From the NCBI RefSeq assembly GCF_027622945.1, contig NZ_JAPZVQ010000001.1:720979-769923 (forward strand): a DNA stretch of 48,945 nucleotides, in the 5' to 3' direction. The notes beneath the pieces were generated by a model. That model was not told where the DNA came from and did not search any database. It worked only from the letters and a program-made list of their open reading frames with translations. This DNA is from Glycomyces lechevalierae (GTDB taxonomy: Bacteria > Actinomycetota > Actinomycetes > Mycobacteriales > Micromonosporaceae). Position numbers and translations under genes: made by a program. Positions 36,464-43,860 of this stretch are shown here, piece by piece (positions within the stretch are counted from its first letter, which is position 1; each line of letters starts with the position of its first letter).

Positions 36464-37183
36464 ATGACGACGAATCCGCAAGCGGCGCAGGTGCAGACGA
36501 TCGCGTTCGTGCTGTATCCCGGGATCACGGCCCTGGACCTGGTGGGGCCCTTGCAGGTCCTCGCCGGCTTGGCGCAGGCGTCGCCGGGGTTCGAGGTCGC
36601 GGTGGTGGCGGAGCGGCTGGGGCCCATGCCGACCGACACGCCCCTGGCCGTGGCCGCGGACCGCACGTTCGAGGAGGCGCCTCATCCGTTCGCGCTCGTG
36701 GTGCCGGGCGGGGACGCGCCGGCGCTGCGGGCGATGGGCGACCCGCGCCTGCTCGACTACCTGCGCGGGGCCGCCGAAGGCGCCGAGATCGTCGCGTCGG
36801 TGTGCACCGGTTCGCTGCTGCTGGCGGCGGCCGGACTCTTGGAGGGCCGCCGCGCCACGACGCACTGGACGTACCGGCACCTGCTCGGCGTCTTCGGCGC
36901 GATCCCGGTGGCCGCCAGATGGGTCGAGGACGGCCCGGTCGTCACCGCGGCGGGCGTCTCCGCCGGGATCGACATGGCGTTCCATCTCGCGGCCCGTCTC
37001 GCCGGGGCCCCGACCGCGCGGCTCCTCCAGTACGCGCTCGAATACGATCCCCAACCGCCGCAAGGGGGTCTGGACTGGGACGACGCCCCCGGGGACGTGT
37101 TCGCGCCGTTCGTCGACCGGTACGTGCGCGAGGCCTGGTCTGCTCGTCCTGAGTGGATCGAACGCCTCGACGCGCGCCGGTGA
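36464..37183 (+). CDS. DJ-1/PfpI-family protein, isonitrile-hydratase-like
   Basis: The 239-residue protein is a single DJ-1/PfpI domain with Asp25 in GITALDLVGPLQVL and Cys114 in VASVCTGSLLLAAAGLLEG, and RRATTHW after it. These Asp and Cys positions fit isonitrile hydratase (InhA), which turns isonitriles into N-substituted formamides, but other DJ-1 functions cannot be excluded. The ATG at 36464 follows GGAGG by nine bases. It is divergent from the GlxA-type regulator, and its stop overlaps the start of an MFS carrier gene (GTGA). Confidence 0.85.
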   Translation: MTTNPQAAQVQTIAFVLYPGITALDLVGPLQVLAGLAQASPGFEVAVVAERLGPMPTDTPLAVAADRTFEEAPHPFALVVPGGDAPALRAMGDPRLLDYLRGAAEGAEIVASVCTGSLLLAAAGLLEGRRATTHWTYRHLLGVFGAIPVAARWVEDGPVVTAAGVSAGIDMAFHLAARLAGAPTARLLQYALEYDPQPPQGGLDWDDAPGDVFAPFVDRYVREAWSARPEWIERLDARR

Positions 37184-38385
37184 CGCGCCGCAGGACGCAC
37201 GCGCTCCTGGCGGGGCTGTGGGTCTCGCAGTGGCTGGCCCCGAGCTTTCTCGGCATGGGCGGGCTGACGACCATCCTCTACCGGGAAGGCGTCCCGCTCG
37301 AACGGCTCGGCGCCCTCCAGGCGCTCACCCTCATCGGCTTGGCGCGCCTCGCGTGGGCGCCGCTGATGGACCGCTTCGGGGTCCGCCGCCTCGGCCACTA
37401 CCGGTCGTGGCTGCTCGTCGCGCAGCCCGCGATGGTGCTGCTCGTGGCGGCGCTGGTCCCGCTCGACCCGGTGGACGACCTCGCCGCGGTCGCCGCGCTG
37501 GTGGTGGCGATCTGGGTGGTCATGGGCGTGCAGGACGTCGCGACCGATGCCTTGTCGGTCAGGCTGCTCGACGCGGCCGATCGCGGGATCGCCAACGGCG
37601 TGCAGACCGCCGCCGGGTTCCTCGGCACGCTCGTCGGCGCCGGCGCGGTGCTGCTCGTCTTCGACCGGTGGGGGTGGACGCCCGCGCTGGTCTGCCTCGC
37701 GGCGGCGACCCTCTTGCCGCTCATGCAGATCCTCCGGTTCCGGGAACCGCCCGCGGAGGCCCGCGACCGGGCCGGGTTCGGTTCGCTCGCCACTCTGCTG
37801 CGGCAGCCCGGGACGGCCCGGTGGGCGCTGGTGCTGCTGCCGTTGATGTGGGCGGGCATCGGCGGCTACTTCGCGGTACTCACCCCGATGCTCGTGGACC
37901 TCGGCTGGTCGCTGACCCGCATCTCCCTCACGGTGACCGTCCTCGGCAGCCTCGCCGCGATCGCGGGCGGGATCGCCGCCGGCCGCGTCACCGCCCGGGT
38001 CGGGCGGGCCCGCAGCCTGACGCTGTTCGGGACCGCGCAGCTCCTCGCCGCTGCGGGGCTCCTCCCGGTCGCGTTCGGCAGCGGTGGCCACATGTTCGTT
38101 GCGGCCGTGGTGATCGCGATCCACCTGGCCTACGCCGCGGCGGTCACCACGGCGTCCACCGTGTGCATGGACCTCTCCCGGCCCGCGAGCGCCGGGAGCG
38201 ACTACACCGCGCTGACCACGATCGGCACCGGCGTCTCCCTCGCCACGGGCGCAGCGGCCACCGCCGCGGCCGGGGCCTTCGGGTACCCGGTCGTCCTGGG
38301 CGGCTCGGTCCTGCTCCTCGCCGTCGGCGTCGCCGCGGCTCGCACGGCGCCTATTCGCGACCGTGCGGATGAGCGCCGGGACTAA
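37180..38385 (+). CDS. MFS carrier of the AmpG/RhtX-like group
   Basis: The 401-residue protein has 12 predicted transmembrane segments. The stretches GLTTILYREGVPLERLGALQ, ARLAWAPLMDRFGVRR and VQDVATDALSVRLLDAADRG are typical of AmpG/RhtX/FptX-type importers, which take up muropeptides or siderophores. The GTG start at 37180 overlaps the DJ-1 stop as GTGA; the frame is open to GTG 37153 inside that gene. Coupling to the DJ-1 gene links uptake and conversion of one compound; the compound is unknown. Confidence 0.8.
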   Translation: MTRRRTHALLAGLWVSQWLAPSFLGMGGLTTILYREGVPLERLGALQALTLIGLARLAWAPLMDRFGVRRLGHYRSWLLVAQPAMVLLVAALVPLDPVDDLAAVAALVVAIWVVMGVQDVATDALSVRLLDAADRGIANGVQTAAGFLGTLVGAGAVLLVFDRWGWTPALVCLAAATLLPLMQILRFREPPAEARDRAGFGSLATLLRQPGTARWALVLLPLMWAGIGGYFAVLTPMLVDLGWSLTRISLTVTVLGSLAAIAGGIAAGRVTARVGRARSLTLFGTAQLLAAAGLLPVAFGSGGHMFVAAVVIAIHLAYAAAVTTASTVCMDLSRPASAGSDYTALTTIGTGVSLATGAAATAAAGAFGYPVVLGGSVLLLAVGVAAARTAPIRDRADERRD

Positions 38386-38483
38386 ACGCGACAAAGCATT
38401 CCCGAACCCTCCAACGCGGACGGCGCCTGTCAGATGAACGACAGGTCGCAAGGCGTGCGGCGTGCCAGCCAGTGGGACGGTGG

Positions 38484-38512
38484 TTGCCCGGTGCGGCGGG
38501 CGTGCCTATTAT
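38484..38512 (+). promoter_or_regulatory. promoter of the sulfonate-type ABC operon
   Basis: TTGCCC (38484-38489), 17-base spacer and TATTAT (38507-38512) form a good promoter. The 40-base AT-rich leader that follows (TATT repeats, TGATCA) is a candidate operator for a sulfur-status regulator. The hairpin CCTGTC-N8-GACAGG lies upstream at about 38427-38446. Confidence 0.6.
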
Positions 38513-38550
38513 TCCTACTATTCTGATCAAGTTAATCGAAGTAATAGAGA

Positions 38551-39648
38551 ATGAGAGCCATGAGCGCCATCCCCTTGCCCCCCAAGAACGTCAAGCGCCG
38601 CAGCGTGATCGCCGCCGCCGGCGCCGTCCTCGCCGCCGCACCGGTGCTCGCCGCGTGCGGCGAGGACGATGCCGCCGGCGCCGAGGACACGGCCAGCGGG
38701 ACCATCCGCCTCGGCTACTTCGGCAACGTCACCCACGCGCCCGCCCTCGTCGGCCTCCAGGCGGAGGTCTTCAAGCAGACGCTGCCCGCCGAGGTGACCA
38801 TCGAGGAGACCGTGTTCAACGCCGGCCCCTCGGCCATCGAGGCGCTGTTCAACGGCGCCATCGACATCTCGTACATCGGCCCGAACCCGGCGATCAACGG
38901 CTGGGCGCAGTCCGGCGGCCAGGCGCTCCACATCATCGCGGGCTCCACCTCCGGCGGCGCGGGCCTCGTGGTCAAGCCCGAGATCGCGACCGTGGAAGAC
39001 CTGCGCGGCAAGGCCCTCGCCACGCCGCAGCTCGGCAACACCCAGGACGTCGCGGCCCGCTACTGGCTCAAGGAGCAGGGCTTCGCGACCGACGAGAACG
39101 GCGGCGGCGACGTCGCCGTGACCCCGATCGAGAACTCCGAGGTGGCCGCCGCGTTCGACGACGGCACCGTCCAGGCCGCGTGGGCCGTCGAGCCGCGCTA
39201 CTCGGACCTCCTGCTCAAGCACGGCGCGGTCGAGTTCCTCAACGAACGCGAGCTGTGGGACGGCGGCGAGTTCGTCACCACGCACGTGATCGTCTCCAAG
39301 AAGTTCCTCGACGAGAAGCCCGCGCTCGTCAAGGCGTTCCTCGAAGGCCACCTCGCCGCCCTCGACTACATCGCCGCCAATCCCGAAGAGGCGCAGACCG
39401 TCTCGAACGACCGCATCGAGTCCCTGACCGACAAGCGCCTGGACGACGCCGTCATCGCCGCGGCCTTCGCGAACCTGAGCTTCACCGCGGACCCGATCGC
39501 GGCCTCGCTCGACGGCAGCAAAGAGCACGCCGTCGAGGTCGGCCTCCTCGAGGACGTGGACCTTAAGGGCATCTACAAGCTCGACCCGCTCAACGAGGTG
39601 CTGTCCGCGCGCGGCGACGCCGAGGTCTCGGCGGGTGACCTCGCATGA
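38551..39648 (+). CDS. SsuA/TauA-type ABC solute-binding lipoprotein
   Basis: The 365-residue protein starts with a twin-arginine-like basic stretch (KRRSVIAAAG) and a lipobox (LAAC), then a type-2 periplasmic-binding NMT1/SsuA domain (about 50-345; IRLGYFGNVTHAPALVGLQ, SAIEALFNGAIDISYIGPNPA, LATPQLGNTQDVAAR). The family binds aliphatic sulfonates, taurine or nitrate. ATG 38560 three codons in is an equally possible start. It is followed by ATPase and permease genes with stop/start overlaps, giving a complete SsuABC-like importer. Confidence 0.92.
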   Translation: MRAMSAIPLPPKNVKRRSVIAAAGAVLAAAPVLAACGEDDAAGAEDTASGTIRLGYFGNVTHAPALVGLQAEVFKQTLPAEVTIEETVFNAGPSAIEALFNGAIDISYIGPNPAINGWAQSGGQALHIIAGSTSGGAGLVVKPEIATVEDLRGKALATPQLGNTQDVAARYWLKEQGFATDENGGGDVAVTPIENSEVAAAFDDGTVQAAWAVEPRYSDLLLKHGAVEFLNERELWDGGEFVTTHVIVSKKFLDEKPALVKAFLEGHLAALDYIAANPEEAQTVSNDRIESLTDKRLDDAVIAAAFANLSFTADPIAASLDGSKEHAVEVGLLEDVDLKGIYKLDPLNEVLSARGDAEVSAGDLA

Positions 39649-40454
39649 GCCCCGCCCGCACGGCGCCGCCCCACGGCACCGCCGAGCGGGCCGCCGACGA
39701 GGCCCAGGGCTCCGGCGCCGTGGTGCTGACCGACGTGGTCAAGCGCTACGGCCGGGGCCCCGGGGCCGTCACGGCCCTCGACGGCGTGTCCCTCAGCGTC
39801 CGGCCGGGCAGCTTCGTCTGCCTGCTCGGCGCCTCCGGCTGCGGCAAGAGCACGCTGCTCTCGCTCGTCGCCGGGCTCGACGACCTCACGGCCGGATCGA
39901 TCACGAACGTCGACCGCCCGGTGGCCATGATGTTCCAGGAGTCGGCGCTGTTCCCGTGGCTCACCGTCACGGGCAACATCGAGATCGCACTGCGGGTGAG
40001 AGGCGTCGGTCGGGCTGAACGACGCCGCAAGGCCGCGGAGCTGCTGGAGACCGTGCGTCTCACCGGGTTCGCGCACAAGCGCCCCCACGAGCTGTCCGGC
40101 GGCATGCGCCAGCGCGTGGCGCTCGCGCGGGCCCTCGCGCAGGACGCCTCGGTGCTGCTCATGGACGAGCCGTTCGGGGCGCTCGACGCGATGACCCGCG
40201 ACCTCCTCCACGACGAGCTGGAGCGGATCTGGCGCGAGCGGGAGCTGACGGTCCTGTTCGTCACCCACAACGTGCGCGAGGCGGTGCGCCTGGGCGACCA
40301 GGTGGTGCTGCTCAGTTCACGGCCGGGCCGGGTGCTCAACACGTACGACGTGGGGCTCGAGCGGCCGCGCCGCATCGACTCGGCGCCGGTCGCCGAGCTC
40401 GCGGCCGAGATCACCGACGCGCTGCGGGAAGAGGTGGCCCGCCATGCCGGCTGA
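39645..40454 (+). CDS. ssuB: SsuB-type ABC ATPase
   Basis: The 269-residue ATPase has Walker A GASGCGKST, Q-loop MMFQESALFPW, signature LSGGMRQRVALARA, Walker B VLLMDEPFGALDA and the switch His in VTHNVREAV. It powers the sulfonate-type importer. Its ATG overlaps the solute-binding protein stop (ATGA), so it is translationally coupled. The N-terminal 25 residues are an Ala/Pro-rich extension. Confidence 0.93.
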   Translation: MSPARTAPPHGTAERAADEAQGSGAVVLTDVVKRYGRGPGAVTALDGVSLSVRPGSFVCLLGASGCGKSTLLSLVAGLDDLTAGSITNVDRPVAMMFQESALFPWLTVTGNIEIALRVRGVGRAERRRKAAELLETVRLTGFAHKRPHELSGGMRQRVALARALAQDASVLLMDEPFGALDAMTRDLLHDELERIWRERELTVLFVTHNVREAVRLGDQVVLLSSRPGRVLNTYDVGLERPRRIDSAPVAELAAEITDALREEVARHAG

Positions 40455-41334
40455 AGTCTTGGGCGCCAAAGAGAAGGACGATTCGCGCCAGACGGTCTCC
40501 GGGCTGGACGAGCTGGAGCGCGTGCCGGTCTCCGACACCCGGTGGGGCCGGTTCGGCTCGCGCCTGTGGGCCGGGACGTGGCCGAAGGTGCTCGCGCTGG
40601 TCCTCGTCATCGGAGCGTGGCAGGCGCTGTTCGTGAGCGGCTGGAAGGACCCGTGGGTGCTCCCGTCGCCGCTGACGGTGTGGGAGGACCTGTCGTCCTA
40701 TATGGCCACACCGGATTACTGGCAGGCCATCGGGATCACGCTGCAGCGCGCGGTGACCGGGTTCGCCCTGTCGGTGGCGGTCGGCTCGGCGCTGGGCATC
40801 GCGGTGGCGCGGTTCAAGCCGCTGCGCGCGGCGATCGGGTCGCTCATCACGGGGCTGCAGACGATGCCGTCGATCATCTGGTTCCCGCTGGCCATCCTGC
40901 TGTTCCAGATCTCGGAGTCCACGATCATGTTCGTGGTCGTGCTCGGGGCGGTGCCCTCGATCGCGAACGGGATCATCTCCGGCATCGACTACGTGCCGCC
41001 GGCCTGGAAGCGGGTCGGCGCGGTCCTGGGCATGCGCGGCCTGACCTTGTACCGGCACGTGATCCTGCCCGCGACGCTGCCGTCGTTCGTCTCCGGCCTC
41101 AAGCAGGGCTGGGCGTTCGCGTGGCGGTCGCTCATGGCGGGCGAGCTGCTGGTGATCGTGGCCGGGCAGGGCTCGATCGGCGCACTCATGCAGGGCGCCA
41201 GGGAGTTCAGCGACTCCGCGCGGGTGCTCACCTGGATCATCACGGTCCTGGTGATCGGCATCCTCGTGGACGCGCTGTTCCGCGCCGCCGACAACCGCAT
41301 CCGCGAATCCTGGGGCCTCAACCAGGACCGCTGA
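40444..41334 (+). CDS. ssuC: SsuC-type ABC permease
   Basis: The 296-residue membrane protein has a charged N-terminus (about 1-50), six predicted transmembrane segments from ALVLVIGAWQALFVSGW, and the EAA loop GMRGLTLYRHVILPATLPSF. The central pattern GLQTMPSIIWFPLAILLFQ is typical of sulfonate/taurine/nitrate permeases. The ATG lies within the last codons of the ATPase gene (11-base overlap). A GC hairpin follows at 41351. Confidence 0.93.
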   Translation: MPAEVLGAKEKDDSRQTVSGLDELERVPVSDTRWGRFGSRLWAGTWPKVLALVLVIGAWQALFVSGWKDPWVLPSPLTVWEDLSSYMATPDYWQAIGITLQRAVTGFALSVAVGSALGIAVARFKPLRAAIGSLITGLQTMPSIIWFPLAILLFQISESTIMFVVVLGAVPSIANGIISGIDYVPPAWKRVGAVLGMRGLTLYRHVILPATLPSFVSGLKQGWAFAWRSLMAGELLVIVAGQGSIGALMQGAREFSDSARVLTWIITVLVIGILVDALFRAADNRIRESWGLNQDR

Positions 41335-41350
41335 CGACGTCGCTTCCCTT

Positions 41351-41378
41351 CGCCGCGCGCCGGTTCCGGCGCGCGGCG
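41351..41378. terminator. hairpin after the ABC operon
   Basis: CGCCGCGCGCCGG (41351-41363) pairs perfectly with 41366-41378 around a TT loop; only a short GTTCT follows. Confidence 0.75.
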
Positions 41379-41407
41379 CCGTTCTACCCACTCCGAGAGG
41401 AACCACC

Positions 41408-42127
41408 TTGCGACTCACCCGACGCTCCCTCGCCGCTCTCGGCGCGGCCGCCACCGCTGCGCTCATCGCACCCGCTGCGGCCCAAGCGGATCCGGCCGCG
41501 AACCGGGGCCACTGGCACCTGGCCGCGCGGGACGACTTCCGGCACGGCCTGCGGCACTGGACCGCCGAACTCGAGAACGGCGGCACCGTGGAAGCCGAGC
41601 GCGGCAAGCTGATCGTGGACGTCCCGGCCGGGGCCACGATCTGGTACCGCCACCTGCTCGAAGGCCCTTCCGCGGTCGAGTACACGGCCGTCCCGATCAG
41701 CGCGGGCGGCCCGAACGACCGCGTCTCGGACCTCAACACCTTCTGGGGCGCAAGGGATGTCCGCTCCCCCGACGACCTCTTCGCCACGATCCGCGGCGGC
41801 GCGCTCGCCGAATACGACTACCTGAAGACCTACTACGTGGGCTTCGGCGGCAACTACAACACCACCACCCGCTTCCGCCGCTACGTGGGCGAGCCGGGCA
41901 ACCGGCCGCTCATCTACGACCGCACCGAACCGCTGCTCACCGCGAACGAACCCCACCGCGTCCGCCAGATCGTCGACGGGCAGCGCGTGCAGTACTGGAT
42001 CAACGGCTCGCTCCTGTTCGACTACACCGACCCCGAGCCTTACACGGACGGCTGGTTCGCCCTCCGCACCACCTGGAGCCACCTGGAGATCAGCGACTTC
42101 AAGGTGTGGAAGCGCCGCCCGTCCTGA
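41408..42127 (+). CDS. secreted DUF6250-like beta-sandwich protein
   Basis: The 239-residue protein has a twin-arginine-type signal (MRLTRRSLAALGAAATAAL, to about residue 28) and a concanavalin-like beta-sandwich (WHLAARDDFRHGLRHWTAEL, FTNTFWG-like LNTFWGARDV, YVGFGGNYNTTTRFRRY, YWINGSLLFDY, GWFALRTTWSHLEISDF). This matches the DUF6250 type seen next to polysaccharide lyases; the function is unproven but sugar binding or cleavage is likely. The start is a TTG at 41408 with AGAGGAA upstream. It is separated from the ABC operon by a hairpin. Confidence 0.75.
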   Translation: MRLTRRSLAALGAAATAALIAPAAAQADPAANRGHWHLAARDDFRHGLRHWTAELENGGTVEAERGKLIVDVPAGATIWYRHLLEGPSAVEYTAVPISAGGPNDRVSDLNTFWGARDVRSPDDLFATIRGGALAEYDYLKTYYVGFGGNYNTTTRFRRYVGEPGNRPLIYDRTEPLLTANEPHRVRQIVDGQRVQYWINGSLLFDYTDPEPYTDGWFALRTTWSHLEISDFKVWKRRPS

Positions 42128-42134
42128 TCGGTTT

Positions 42135-42179
42135 CAAATACAGGTTGACATCTGGATACCGGCTTGTATTCTTGGTTTC
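42135..42179 (+). promoter_or_regulatory. promoter and operator of a leaderless TetR gene
   Basis: TTGACA (42145-42150), 16-base spacer, TATTCT (42167-42172), then seven bases to the GTG start at 42180. AATACA (42137-42142) and TGTATT (42165-42170) form an inverted repeat around the -35 and overlapping the -10, a likely autoregulatory operator. Confidence 0.65.
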
Positions 42180-42803
42180 GTGCATAGGGAAACCCGCCCG
42201 ACCAGGCTCACCCGCAAGGAGAGCCAGGTGGAGACGCGACGACGCCTCGTCGAGGCCGCGATCGAGCTGTTCGCGCAGTCCGGCGTGGCCGCGACCTCGC
42301 TGAACGCCGTCGCCGAGCACGCCGGCTTCAGCCGGGGCGCCGTGCACGGCAACTACTCGAGCAAGGACGAACTGGCGGCGGCCGTGGCCGAATCGGTGGT
42401 CGGCGAACTCGGCCCGCAGCTCCGGGAATGCCTCCAGGCCGAGGCCCCGAGCGGGACGCGGCTCGCGGCGTACCTCCGCGCCTTCCTCGAGTACTGCTCG
42501 GCGCATCCGGACGCCACCCGCGCGCTCATCGCGGTGGTCGAGTACTTCGGGCGGCAGCAGCCGCAGTACTACGGCGACCGCGCCGCCGCCTCCGTCGCCG
42601 ACCTCGTCGCCCTCTTCGAGGAAGGCCAGCGAGCCGGCGAGATGCGCGCCTTCGACGCGCCGACGATGGCGTTCGCGGTGCGCACGGTCCTCGACAACAC
42701 GGCGATGCGCTTGTCCGCCACGCCGAACGATGCGGGCGAGGTGACCGCGGAGATCGTCGCGCTGTTCACCGCCGCCACCCGCAGCGAAGGAGCACCGGCA
42801 TGA
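42180..42803 (+). CDS. TetR/AcrR-family regulator
   Basis: The 207-residue protein has a TetR DNA-binding domain (about 8-60; SLNAVAEHAGFSRGAVHGNYSSK) and a helical ligand domain. The GTG start lies seven bases after a TATTCT -10 box with no ribosome-binding site, suggesting a leaderless mRNA. Its stop overlaps the next start (ATGA), so it is coupled to a DUF6204 protein. Confidence 0.9.
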   Translation: MHRETRPTRLTRKESQVETRRRLVEAAIELFAQSGVAATSLNAVAEHAGFSRGAVHGNYSSKDELAAAVAESVVGELGPQLRECLQAEAPSGTRLAAYLRAFLEYCSAHPDATRALIAVVEYFGRQQPQYYGDRAAASVADLVALFEEGQRAGEMRAFDAPTMAFAVRTVLDNTAMRLSATPNDAGEVTAEIVALFTAATRSEGAPA

Positions 42804-43138
42804 GCCGCACCTACCGCGCGACCGTCCGCGGCCGCTTCGAGAACCTCACCGCCGCGCAGCGGGAGCGGCTCCGCGCCGAGCAGAGCGAGCACGACATGTT
42901 CGCCGCCCGCTTCGCCCCCGAGGGCGTGTTCCTCTACGGCCCCGAACTGGTCGGGTACCAGTTCCGGTACCTGCTGAGCATCGAGGATGGCAGCCCAGAG
43001 GACGCCGACTTGCTCGCCCGCCTGGAAGCCGAAGATCGGGCCGAGGCCGGCATCGGGGAGCGCGGCTTCGAGGGCCGCATCACGGACACGAGCCTGGTCT
43101 GTTTGGAGGACATGAAGATCCGCGGCAAACGAGGCTGA
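42800..43138 (+). CDS. DUF6204-family small protein
   Basis: The 112-residue protein resembles the DUF6204 family (SRTYRATVRGRFENLT at the start, SLVCLEDMKIRGK at the end), uncharacterised and common next to TetR genes in actinomycetes. It is cytosolic, with a ferredoxin-like alternation of strands and helices. The ATGA overlap with the TetR gene implies co-translation. No function can be assigned. Confidence 0.85.
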   Translation: MSRTYRATVRGRFENLTAAQRERLRAEQSEHDMFAARFAPEGVFLYGPELVGYQFRYLLSIEDGSPEDADLLARLEAEDRAEAGIGERGFEGRITDTSLVCLEDMKIRGKRG

Positions 43139-43289
43139 CCGAGAAGGCACGTCCGGGCCGACGGCCGCTTCACCCGCGCCGCGTTCATGCACCAGGCCGT
43201 CCACAGTGATGAGTGAATCGGGCGCGGCCCGGTCGTCTCCGGCTGAGGTCCGCAAGGGCGCGTGGGGAAACCGGCCGTACGATGCCCGG

Positions 43290-43826
43290 ATGGTCGTGCT
43301 CGAGACTCCCCGCCTGACACTCCGCCGCTGGCGGGAGGAGGACGTCGCGCCGATGGCCGCCGTCAACGCCGATCCCGAGGTCATGCGCTGGATCCGCGAC
43401 GGCAGCGTGCGCGACGAGCGGCAGACCCGCGACGGCATCGCGGCCTGGGAACACGACTGGGAGACCGACGGCTTCGGCCTGTTCGCCTTGGAGATCCGCG
43501 CGACCGGGCGGCTCGCCGGGTTCACCGGCCTCGCCGTCCCCCGCTTCCTGCCGGAGGTGCTGCCCGCCGTCGAGATCGGGTGGCGGCTCGGCCGCGACCA
43601 CTGGGGGCAGGGCCTGGCCACCGAGTCCGCGCAAGCCGTGGCCGCGTTCGGGTTCGAGGATCGAGGTCTCGAGCGGATCGTCAGCATCGCTCAAGTGGGC
43701 AACGCCGCCTCCGAACGCATCATGGTCAAACTCGGCATGCGCCTGGAGCGCGAGACCGTCAGCCCCGGCACCGGTCGGCGGGTGCGGGTCTTCGAGCTGT
43801 CTGCGGACGAGTACGCCGCCGCCTGA
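43290..43826 (+). CDS. GNAT acetyltransferase (RimJ/RimL-like)
   Basis: The 178-residue GNAT fold has VLETPRLTLRRWREED at the start, IGWRLGRDHWGQGLATES (acetyl-CoA loop) and IVSIAQVGNAASERIMVKLGM, typical of RimJ/RimL-type enzymes that acetylate protein N-termini or small amines. ATG 43290 is chosen because the conserved sequence starts there and TACGAT ends six bases before it; the frame is open to 43206. It converges on the monooxygenase gene. Confidence 0.88.
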   Translation: MVVLETPRLTLRRWREEDVAPMAAVNADPEVMRWIRDGSVRDERQTRDGIAAWEHDWETDGFGLFALEIRATGRLAGFTGLAVPRFLPEVLPAVEIGWRLGRDHWGQGLATESAQAVAAFGFEDRGLERIVSIAQVGNAASERIMVKLGMRLERETVSPGTGRRVRVFELSADEYAAA

Positions 43827-43828
43827 CC

Positions 43829-43851
43829 AGGGCGGGGCCGGGCCCCGCCCT
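43829..43851. terminator. bidirectional hairpin
   Basis: AGGGCGGGGC (43829-43838) pairs perfectly with GCCCCGCCCT (43842-43851), between the convergent acetyltransferase and monooxygenase genes. Confidence 0.9.
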
Positions 43852-43860
43852 CATCCCGGA

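Noticed and set aside
41351..41378. Perfect 13-base hairpin considered as a riboswitch of the DUF6250-like gene
   Set aside because: It is a simple stem with a two-base loop and no conserved core; a terminator is the simpler reading.
43139..43208. In-frame open stretch of about 25 codons after the DUF6204 TGA, reading RADGRFTRAAFMHQAVHSDE before a second stop
   Set aside because: It could be read-through or a gene remnant, but the DUF6204 protein already ends at its normal length and the stretch is too short to judge.
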